8,737 bases of DNA from contig DJPK01000049.1 of the NCBI GenBank assembly GCA_002438545.1, positions 1 through 8,737 on the forward strand. The letters run 5' to 3'. Position numbers and translations under genes: made by a program. Below the pieces are notes generated by a model. That model worked only from the letters and a program-made list of their open reading frames with translations. It had not been told where the DNA came from and did not search any database. The number at the start of each line of letters is the position of its first letter. The first letter of the stretch is position 1. Source of the stretch: Caryophanales bacterium UBA6414. Lineage in GTDB: Bacteria; Bacillota_I; Bacilli_A; RF39; UBA660. This document shows, in pieces, positions 1 through 5,679 of this stretch.

Positions 1-35
1 ATATCAAACTAGAAGAACAAAATAACAAAAAACTA

Positions 36-64
36 TTGTCAAACTAGAAAAAGTATGCTACTAT
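36..64 (+). promoter_or_regulatory. Promoter of tRNA-Met
   Basis: A -35 box TTGTCA (36-41) is separated by 17 bases from a -10 box TACTAT (59-64), which carries an extended -10 TG at 56-57. The predicted transcription start is near 71, about 13 bases before the mature tRNA. The -10 hexamer is only 4 of 6, but the -35 box and the TGn extension support it. Confidence 0.6.
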
Positions 65-83
65 TATATTGCTTACTTTTCAT

Positions 84-160
84 GGCGATGTAGCTCAGTT
101 GGCTAGAGCGATCGGTTCATACCCGATAGGTCGTGGGTTCGACCCCCTCCGTCGCTACCA
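84..160 (+). tRNA. Elongator tRNA-Met (anticodon CAT), CCA encoded
   Basis: The sequence folds into a full cloverleaf. The acceptor stem is 84-90 with 150-156, including G·U at both 84-156 and 89-151. The D stem is GCTC/GAGC, and the anticodon stem ATCGG/CCGAT carries the loop TTCATAC, giving anticodon CAT at 118-120. The T loop is TTCGACC, the discriminator is A157, and CCA is encoded at 158-160. Of the three CAT tRNAs (initiator, elongator, Ile2), the body best matches the Bacillus elongator as I recall it (GGCGGTGTAGCTCAGCTGG, GTTCATACCC). It has a normal first acceptor pair (G·U) and lacks the three G-C pairs of initiator anticodon stems. One oddity is a T-T mismatch at 134/148 in the T stem. 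It is a single-gene unit with its own promoter and terminator. Confidence 0.95.
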
Positions 161-171
161 TAATGAATATT

Positions 172-197
172 AATAGATAGAAATATCTATTTTTTTT
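172..197 (+). terminator. Rho-independent terminator of tRNA-Met
   Basis: A perfect 8-bp stem AATAGATA (172-179) / TATCTATT (184-191) is closed by a GAAA tetraloop of the GNRA type and runs into a T tract (190-197). The stem is AT-rich but the loop is a stabilising one. It lies 11 bases after the tRNA CCA end and abuts the promoter of the next gene. Confidence 0.8.
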
Positions 198-205
198 ATA
201 ATCTA

Positions 206-214
206 TGTTATAAT
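206..214 (+). promoter_or_regulatory. Extended -10 promoter for the 238-735 gene
   Basis: TGTTATAAT is a consensus -10 hexamer (209-214) with the TG extension. The -35 position (about 186-191, TCTATT) is poor and falls inside the 3' arm of the tRNA terminator, so the extended -10 probably carries the promoter. The predicted start near 221 leaves a leader of roughly 17 bases that begins with the ribosome binding site AAAGGAAGG (221-229). Confidence 0.6.
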
Positions 215-237
215 CATACAAAAGGAAGGCGATTAAC

Positions 238-735
238 ATGGGCGGACTTAGTGTCATATTCTTAATGAGCATACTATCATTTATATTTCTTATCTATATA
301 TCTTTACTAGTAATAACAATAATATATGTAATAATAAGTTATATATTTGAAAGTATGACTATTACAACTATAAATAAAAATTTAAACCATAAGCACCCAT
401 ATACTGCATGGATACCATTCTATAACAAATATTTACTAGGCACTATTACCGAGAACAAAGTGCTAGGTTACCTAACAGCTATCTTAAATTTTATAAACGT
501 ATCATTAACAGCATACTTCTACATCTACCAAAAACTAACTCTTATTCCATTCTGTATACTTCTAGTAAGTCTAATATTATCATTCATATTTAACACAATA
601 ATCTCTCACAAAATATATAAAAGTACTACAAATAAGTATGGAGACATCTTAACTGTACTAACTGTTCTATCACTAGGTTTTTTAAGACCTATAATACTAT
701 TCTTAATTAAAGATAAAATAACTGTAAAGGAGTAA
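238..735 (+). CDS. Small multi-pass membrane protein, unknown function
   Basis: The 165-residue product is strongly hydrophobic, with a long N-terminal membrane helix (about 5-36) and further helices near 73-97, 100-123 and 136-157. Between the first two lies a short polar stretch with the block HPYTAWIPFYNKYLLGTI (about 53-70). This resembles the 'AWIPxxNxxxLGxI' block of small Bacillota membrane proteins that I recall but for which I know no function. The start is supported by AAAGGAAGG, 8 bases before the ATG. The stop is 2 bases before the ATG of the DUF1697 gene, whose Shine-Dalgarno lies inside this gene's last codons, so the two form an operon with likely translational coupling. There is no signal peptidase site or catalytic motif that I can name. 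Confidence 0.8.
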   Translation: MGGLSVIFLMSILSFIFLIYISLLVITIIYVIISYIFESMTITTINKNLNHKHPYTAWIPFYNKYLLGTITENKVLGYLTAILNFINVSLTAYFYIYQKLTLIPFCILLVSLILSFIFNTIISHKIYKSTTNKYGDILTVLTVLSLGFLRPIILFLIKDKITVKE

Positions 736-737
736 AT

Positions 738-1282
738 ATGAAATACATTGTATTACTAAGAGGAGTAAATATAAGTGGCAAAAACAAAGTATCTATGCCT
801 AAACTAAAACAATTACTAGAAGAAAATAATTATCAAAACGTATCCACTTATCTTAACAGTGGTAATATCATTATTGAATCTAACATAAACAATAAAGAAT
901 TAATATAGAAAACATATCCAAAATTATTGGGATTAACTTTAATATAAAAATACCTATCTATATCATGACAGTATCTGAACTAGAAGATATACTAAATAAT
1001 AGTCCATTATGGTGGGGTACTACTAATAAAGAAATATATGATAACTTAATATTTATAATACCACCAACCACTTACGTAGAAGTTTATAATACCATAGGTG
1101 GTCCTAAAGAAAATATTGATCAAATAGAAGAATACCACAACACTATATTTTGGTCATTTGTTCTAAAAGATTACCGTAAATCAACATGGTGGATTAAAAC
1201 TGCCAGCACTAGTATAACTAACAAAATAACTATAAGAACCGCTAACACTATGAAAAAGCTATTACAATTATCCCAAAAGTAA
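738..1282 (+). pseudogene. DUF1697 family protein, disrupted by one frameshift
   Basis: The first frame begins at ATG 738 behind AAAGGAG (726-732). It reads MKYIVLLRGVNISGKNKVSM and STYLNSGNIIIES, the typical DUF1697 N-terminus, then hits TAG at 906-908. The rest of the family sequence continues in another frame, open from 896: ENISKIIGINFNIKIPI, then the DUF1697 C-terminal half with PLWWG, IFIIPP, IFWSFVLK and TIRTANTMKKLLQL, ending at TAA 1282. Losing one base between about 896 and 908 explains the change. Restoring it gives about 181 residues, the usual family size. An ATG at 965 could open the second half, but it has no ribosome binding site and would give only part of the domain. DUF1697 has no established biochemical role that I know of. 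With no other lesion, decay is recent or this is a sequence error. Confidence 0.88.
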
Positions 1283-1311
1283 TAAACACCCTACCATTTA
1301 ATAAAAATATT

Positions 1312-1320
1312 TGCTATAAT
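1312..1320 (+). promoter_or_regulatory. Extended -10 promoter of the lipoprotein gene
   Basis: TGCTATAAT gives a consensus -10 (1315-1320) with TG extension. No good -35 is seen at the expected place (1292-1297, TACCAT). The predicted start near 1327 gives a leader of about 33 bases. I see no terminator between the DUF1697 remnant and this promoter. Confidence 0.6.
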
Positions 1321-1359
1321 TTATTCAAGTAGTCTATCTACCAAGAAAGGATGAGAATA

Positions 1360-1830
1360 ATGAAAAAAATATTACCAAAACTTATAGTACTAACTATTAT
1401 TTTACTAACAATTACTGCTTGTGGAACTAAAGAACAAAAACAAACATATACTCTAAAAGAAATTTTATCTAAAGTATATGCTCCAGTTGGAGAAGATTGC
1501 CCAAAGGTAGTCCAAACTAAACTAACTAATGAAAACTTATCATACTATTTAGGATTAGATTCTTTAGATTTTGAAGAAGGAATAGCCTCTGAACCAGAAA
1601 TGAGTTCAATAGCGCACTCTGTAGTAGTAGTAAGAGTAAAAGACGGTGTCGATGTTGAAAAAACTAAACAAGAAATTAAAGAAAAAGTAAATCCTGCTAA
1701 ATGGATTTGTGTTGAAGCAAGTAGTGTCATCGTAGAAAGTAAAGACAACGTTATCATCTTAATAATGTTAGACAATAATGATATAGCCACTAAAATGCAA
1801 GAAACATTTAAGAATCTTGATAAAGCCTAA
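1360..1830 (+). CDS. DUF4358-type lipoprotein
   Basis: The 156-residue product has a lipoprotein signal peptide: MKK, a hydrophobic core (residues 8-18) and a lipobox ITAC with the lipidated cysteine at residue 21. It should therefore be anchored on the outer face of the membrane. The mature part matches the DUF4358 pattern as I know it: a YYLGLDSLDFEEGIASEPEM block (about 62-81), then HSVVVVRVKDGVDVEKTKQEI, then a C-terminal DNVIILIMLDNNDIATKMQETF. Function is unknown. An in-frame ATG at 1351 would sit directly against AGAAAGG with no spacing, while ATG 1360 has AAAGGA 8 bases upstream, so 1360 is the better start. It has its own promoter and terminator. Two cysteines remain in the mature protein besides the lipobox one (in EDCPKV and WICVEA), so a disulphide outside the cell is possible. 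Confidence 0.82.
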   Translation: MKKILPKLIVLTIILLTITACGTKEQKQTYTLKEILSKVYAPVGEDCPKVVQTKLTNENLSYYLGLDSLDFEEGIASEPEMSSIAHSVVVVRVKDGVDVEKTKQEIKEKVNPAKWICVEASSVIVESKDNVIILIMLDNNDIATKMQETFKNLDKA

Positions 1831-1854
1831 AAGGAATTTTATATTCCTTTTTTT
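1829..1854 (+). terminator. Terminator of the lipoprotein gene, overlapping its stop codon
   Basis: A 9-bp stem (AAAAGGAAT at 1829-1837 with ATTCCTTTT at 1843-1851), a 5-base loop TTTAT and a T run to 1854. The stem starts on the last two bases of the TAA stop (1828-1830). Confidence 0.85.
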
Positions 1855-1874
1855 CGTGCTTTTATAATAAAAAG

Positions 1875-1903
1875 TTTACTTTTAAAATAAATATTGTTAT
1901 AAT
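1875..1903 (+). promoter_or_regulatory. Promoter of the nucleoside-kinase operon
   Basis: A -35 TTTACT (1875-1880, 4 of 6), a 17-base spacer and a perfect -10 TATAAT (1898-1903) with TG extension at 1895-1896. The predicted start near 1910 gives a leader of about 20 bases that contains AAAGAGGAG (1915-1923). Confidence 0.7.
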
Positions 1904-1930
1904 TGATATAGAGTAAAGAGGAGTGGTAAC

Positions 1931-3586
1931 ATGGAAACCATAATAGTAACACTACAAAATGGTAAAAAATTAGAATATAAAAAAGGTATTAAATTATATG
2001 AGGTATTAGAAAACTTAAAGGATGACCTACCATTTGATATCTTAATAGCAAAGTATCGCAACGAATTTATTAATTATAATGATTCTCTAACTAAAAATGG
2101 TACTTTAGAATTATTTGATATAAATACTTCCTTAGGTAATAGAACATATGAAAGAGCTTTAACAATAGTCTTTAAAATGGCTGTATATGAAGTTCTAGGA
2201 GCAGATACTAAAGTAATAGTAAGACATTCACTAGATAAAGGCATATATATTGATATTGATAAAAAAATAACTAAAGATAAATTAGAATTAATTAAAGTAG
2301 TTATGAAAGATAAAATAGCTAAACAAATTCCATTTACTAAGATTGAAACAACAATTCAAGAAGCTACTGAATACTTTAAAAATATTAAAAGAAAAGATTT
2401 AGTTAAAACCCTATTTTATAACAAATCTAACTACATAACTCTATATAAATTTGAAAATACATATCACTATGTTCTAGGACTATTACCAAATGATTCAGGA
2501 GTCTTAAAATACTTTGACTTAACATTACTAGAAGGTAAAGGTATAGTTTTAAGATATCCATCTATATATAATAATGGTAAAATAGTTAAATATACTCATC
2601 ATGATAATTTATTTAACTCTCTAGAAGAATATGCTGAATGGGGAAGAATATTAAATATTAATAACTTAGGCGACTTAAACGATTCAATAGTTAACACTAA
2701 ACCAGGAGAATTAATTAACCTATCAGAATCTATTCAAGACTATAAATTATTAAAAATAGCAGAAGCCATCAAACAAAAGAGTAAAGATATCAAAATAATT
2801 CTTATGTCTGGCCCATCTTCATCAGGTAAAACAACAACTGCAAGAAAACTATCTCTATATCTAAAAACTCTAGGTTTAAACCCAATAGCCTTATCATTAG
2901 ATGATTATTTCTTAGATAGAGAAGATACTCCATTAGATGAAAATGGCAACTACGACTTTGAAAGTTTAAGAGCTATCGATATTAAACTATTTAATAACCA
3001 AATATCTAAAATGTTAAAAGGTAGTAAAGTAATAACACCAACATTTGACTTTGTAAAAGGTAAGAAAACATTTAAGAATGCTATTAAATTAGAAGAAAAA
3101 GATATCTTAATAATTGAAGGTTTACATTGCTTAAATGATGCTTTATTAGAAAGTATTCCACGAAAAAATAAATATAAGATATACATAAGTCCATTACCAT
3201 TCTTAAATATCGATAACGATAATAGAATTAGTATGACTGACTTAAGATTATTAAGAAGAATGGTTAGAGATAATCGTGTCAGAGGATATTCCCCAAGTCA
3301 AACTCTAAAATCATGGGCTGACGTTAGAAAGGGTGAAGAAAAATATATCTTCCCATTCCAAGATGAAGCTGATACTATCTTTAATTCAACATTAGCTTAC
3401 GAATTAGCAGTCTTAAAAACTTATGCTGAACCATTACTATTCACAGTCCAAGAAGATGATCCTGAATATGATACAGCTCTAAGACTACTACAACTATTAA
3501 AGTTTGTCTTACCAATGCCAAGTCAAGACGTTCCAAGCGTATCTATCTTAAGAGAATTTATTGGTGGCAGTTATTTTGAAAGATAA
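1931..3586 (+). CDS. Uridine-kinase-like nucleoside kinase fused to TGS and ThrRS-like domains
   Basis: The 551 residues fall into three parts. Residues about 3-65 form a TGS-like domain. About 70-240 resemble the second additional domain of threonyl-tRNA synthetase. About 285-480 form a uridine kinase/phosphoribulokinase-type P-loop kinase. Visible kinase motifs are Walker A GPSSSGKTT (294-302), SLDDYF (322-327), IIEGLH (394-399) and the arginine-rich RRMVRDNRVRG (442-452). Full length and order match the known Bacillota fusion of about 550 residues annotated 'nucleoside kinase'. It should phosphorylate a nucleoside with a nucleoside triphosphate in the cytoplasm, but the true substrate cannot be read from sequence. 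The ThrRS editing histidines (HxxxH) align with Y73 and L77 (TYERAL), so the domain probably does not hydrolyse mischarged tRNA. The start is set by AAAGAGGAG, 7 bases upstream. It is followed after 9 bases by the next gene, in one operon. Confidence 0.9.
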   Translation: METIIVTLQNGKKLEYKKGIKLYEVLENLKDDLPFDILIAKYRNEFINYNDSLTKNGTLELFDINTSLGNRTYERALTIVFKMAVYEVLGADTKVIVRHSLDKGIYIDIDKKITKDKLELIKVVMKDKIAKQIPFTKIETTIQEATEYFKNIKRKDLVKTLFYNKSNYITLYKFENTYHYVLGLLPNDSGVLKYFDLTLLEGKGIVLRYPSIYNNGKIVKYTHHDNLFNSLEEYAEWGRILNINNLGDLNDSIVNTKPGELINLSESIQDYKLLKIAEAIKQKSKDIKIILMSGPSSSGKTTTARKLSLYLKTLGLNPIALSLDDYFLDREDTPLDENGNYDFESLRAIDIKLFNNQISKMLKGSKVITPTFDFVKGKKTFKNAIKLEEKDILIIEGLHCLNDALLESIPRKNKYKIYISPLPFLNIDNDNRISMTDLRLLRRMVRDNRVRGYSPSQTLKSWADVRKGEEKYIFPFQDEADTIFNSTLAYELAVLKTYAEPLLFTVQEDDPEYDTALRLLQLLKFVLPMPSQDVPSVSILREFIGGSYFER

Positions 3587-3595
3587 AGGAGAACT

Positions 3596-5203
3596 ATGAA
3601 AAATAATAAAATTTTATTAATAAGAATAATATTAACTTTTGTATTTGCTATGATAACATACTACCTATTTTTACCTCCAATAAATATTCATAGCTTTGGC
3701 TTTTGGGCCTATATAATTGCTCTAATTATTGTATACAACATAACCAGCATATTTAAATTATTCAACTTTAAATATAGTAATATAACTAATATTTTTCATA
3801 ACAGAAATATTGAATTACCAAAAAGTATAATTGCTATATTTATAATAATTGGTGGTACTATTATTGCTAATTTTATAGCATCTCCATTATTTAACTCTAA
3901 AAGTTATGCTAATAGAATAACAATAAATGATAGTGTTGAATTTACTGAAGGCATCAAAGAAGTAGACTTTAATACTTTACCATTACTTGACAAAATATCT
4001 AGTCAAAAACTAGGCGACCGTGTAATGGGCCAAATGTCTGATTGGGTAAGTCAATTCTATGTCAGTGATTTATATACTCAAATAAATTATAACAATGAAA
4101 TAATTCGTGTCACACCATTAGAATATGCCTCAATAATAAAATACTTTTCTAATAGAAAAGAAGGAATAAAAGGCTATATAACAGTTAACTCTGTCAATGG
4201 TGAAGCTAAATTAATAAGACTCGACAAGGGTATGAAATATATGCCAAGTGCTTTATTTAACGAAAACTTATATCGTAAACTAAGATTTAATTATCCAACA
4301 GAAATATTTGACACAGTCTCATTTGAAGTAGATAACGAAGGTAATCCATATTGGATAGTACCAACCATATCCTATAAAGCAGTTGGTGTCAAAAAAGAAA
4401 TAAATGGTGCTATTATACTAGACCCAATAACCGGTAAAAGTAAAAAATACAAATTAGAAGAAATCCCAACATGGGTTGATCATATCTACTCAGCAAGTTT
4501 AATTATTGAACAAGTCGATGATTGGGGTCAATATCAAAATGGCTTCTTCAATACCTTATTTTCTCAAAAAGGTGTTATTATGACAACAGATGGTTATAAT
4601 TATATAAGCCTAAATGATGATATATATCTATATACCGGAATAACATCAGTATCATCAGATGAATCTAACTTAGGATTTATTCTATGCAATATGCGTACTA
4701 AAGAAACAAATTATTACAAAGTACCAGGTGCTGAAGAATATTCTGCTATGGCCTCTGCTGAAGGACAAGTTCAACAAATGAAATATACATCAACCTTCCC
4801 ATTACTAATTAACTTAAACGGTAAACCAACATATTTAGTAAGTTTAAAAGATAATGCCGGCTTAGTTAAAATGTATGCCTTTATCGATGTAGCAGACTAC
4901 CAAAAAGTAGTAGTATCTGATGCTTCACTAGGCATAAACAAAGCTGCCGCCAACTATCTAGCAAGCTATTCAACTAACTATAACGAAGAATTATTACAAA
5001 CTAAAGAAATAACTATAAAGAATATTAGTATGGGTATAGTCGAAGGCAATAGTTATTATTACATTATGGATACTAACAATCAAAAATATAAAGTATCATT
5101 AACAACTAGTGATTTATTACCATTCTTAATAAATGGTGATACTATAAAAGTATCTTATCTTGAAGAAGAAGAAATAATTAATATCGTTAACATTGAAAAG
5201 TAG
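3596..5203 (+). CDS. Membrane-anchored conserved protein, unknown function
   Basis: The 535-residue product has three N-terminal membrane helices (about 7-27, 33-55, 77-97) followed by a large, probably extracellular region. That region holds motif-rich blocks: DRVMGQMSDWVSQFY (141-155), RVTPLEYAS, LYRKLRFNYPTEIFD, PTWVDHIYSASLIIEQ (291-306), TTDGYNYISLNDDIYLYTG (330-348) and an invariant-looking SSDESNLGFILCNMRTKET. The last 65 residues (about 470-535) look like a small beta barrel of OB type. I recall related full-length proteins in Bacillota, some carrying a doubtful 'CvpA family' label, and I know of no tested function. AAAGGAGA (3585-3592) overlaps the kinase stop, so translation of the two is likely coupled. 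A terminator overlaps the stop codon, so this gene ends the operon. The single cysteine at about residue 364 argues against disulphides. Confidence 0.8.
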   Translation: MKNNKILLIRIILTFVFAMITYYLFLPPINIHSFGFWAYIIALIIVYNITSIFKLFNFKYSNITNIFHNRNIELPKSIIAIFIIIGGTIIANFIASPLFNSKSYANRITINDSVEFTEGIKEVDFNTLPLLDKISSQKLGDRVMGQMSDWVSQFYVSDLYTQINYNNEIIRVTPLEYASIIKYFSNRKEGIKGYITVNSVNGEAKLIRLDKGMKYMPSALFNENLYRKLRFNYPTEIFDTVSFEVDNEGNPYWIVPTISYKAVGVKKEINGAIILDPITGKSKKYKLEEIPTWVDHIYSASLIIEQVDDWGQYQNGFFNTLFSQKGVIMTTDGYNYISLNDDIYLYTGITSVSSDESNLGFILCNMRTKETNYYKVPGAEEYSAMASAEGQVQQMKYTSTFPLLINLNGKPTYLVSLKDNAGLVKMYAFIDVADYQKVVVSDASLGINKAAANYLASYSTNYNEELLQTKEITIKNISMGIVEGNSYYYIMDTNNQKYKVSLTTSDLLPFLINGDTIKVSYLEEEEIINIVNIEK

Positions 5204-5219
5204 CAATACTTTTCTTTTT
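5195..5219 (+). terminator. Terminator of the kinase operon, with the stop codon inside the hairpin
   Basis: A perfect 8-bp stem GAAAAGTA (5195-5202) / TACTTTTC (5207-5214) is closed by GCAA, a GNRA tetraloop, and followed by TTTTT. The TAG stop (5201-5203) spans the stem-loop junction. The tail overlaps the end of the converging minus-strand gene. The minus strand has no T run after the stem, so it acts one way only. Confidence 0.82.
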
Positions 5220-5565
5220 ATATGTCAATATTACTATCTACATTAGCATTTATTGCCACATAAAGAAAGATAAAGCCCCCAATAACATTAAAAACATTAG
5301 CCATTAAATTAGTATAATTTATATCACTAGGATTATTTCTATATTGATTATAACTATTGTTTAAAAAATAAAGATATATAATTACAAGCACTATAAAAAT
5401 AAATATATTTATATTCTTACTATCTATCCCATCTTGATAATTATTATTAACAATACTATTCTTCTCATAATAATTAGATAAAAGTGCTAATAAAATGATA
5501 ATTATATATATTACCCAAATAATATTCTCAATATCAATATTCTTAATTTGTATATTCTTATTCAT
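5218..5565 (-). CDS. Small three-helix membrane protein, weak start signal
   Basis: From the ATG at 5565 the product is 115 residues: a short polar N-terminus (MNKNIQIKN), a membrane helix (about 13-30), a polar loop (NYYEKNSIVNNNYQDGIDSKN), a second helix (about 52-68), a loop with NQYRNNPSDINYTNLM and a third helix (about 87-105). The alternation of charged loops and helices looks like a real protein, though I recognise no named family. It has no Shine-Dalgarno before this ATG or before an in-frame TTG at 5583, unlike every other gene here. The frame is also open upstream to 5637 and reads as hydrophobic residues without an ATG. It may be unusually initiated, 5'-truncated or weakly expressed. 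It converges on the kinase operon, overlapping that operon's terminator, and diverges from hisS. Confidence 0.62.
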   Translation of the reverse strand: MNKNIQIKNIDIENIIWVIYIIIILLALLSNYYEKNSIVNNNYQDGIDSKNINIFIFIVLVIIYLYFLNNSYNQYRNNPSDINYTNLMANVFNVIGGFIFLYVAINANVDSNIDI

Positions 5566-5606
5566 ACTAAAATATATTATCAATAAATAAATATATAATA
5601 AAAATA

Positions 5607-5641
5607 GTAGATATCTTAAAATACTAATATTGAATATCTAC
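5607..5641. repeat. Inverted repeat overlapping the hisS -35 box
   Basis: GTAGATAT (5607-5614) is repeated as its exact complement ATATCTAC (5634-5641), 19 bases apart. The right arm overlaps the last two bases of the -35 box (5630-5635) of the hisS promoter. It lies upstream of the predicted hisS transcript, so it would act as DNA (a candidate operator). It would form a leader hairpin only if the minus-strand gene starts transcription beyond 5641. Confidence 0.4.
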
Positions 5642-5658
5642 CTAATTTATAGTATAAT
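5630..5658 (+). promoter_or_regulatory. hisS promoter
   Basis: A -35 TTGAAT (5630-5635, 4 of 6), a 17-base spacer and a perfect -10 TATAAT (5653-5658). It lacks the TG extension seen at the other promoters. The predicted start near 5665 leaves only about 15 bases before the ATG, so there is no room for a T-box leader. Confidence 0.7.
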
Positions 5659-5679
5659 CTTAACTAAGTGAGGTGCATT

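Noticed and set aside
965..1282. Open frame of 105 codons as an independent gene
   Set aside because: No ribosome binding site precedes its ATG, family similarity continues upstream of it in the same frame, and it covers only the C-terminal half of DUF1697.
1351..1359. ATG 1351 as the lipoprotein start
   Set aside because: It directly abuts AGAAAGG, leaving no spacing. ATG 1360 has proper spacing and gives a classic MKK signal peptide.
1545..1790. Antisense open frame inside the lipoprotein gene
   Set aside because: It lies wholly opposite a convincing coding sequence, and its serine/threonine/leucine-rich product looks like a shadow frame.
2950..3186. Antisense open frame inside the kinase gene
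   Set aside because: Opposite conserved kinase motifs, with no family resemblance of its own.
5668..5679. GTG start for hisS, 12 bases upstream
   Set aside because: Those bases are the Shine-Dalgarno GTGAGGTG for the ATG at 5680, and the HisRS family begins near that ATG.
5584..5679. T-box leader for hisS
   Set aside because: The promoter lies too close to the gene, and no specifier stem or T-box core is seen.
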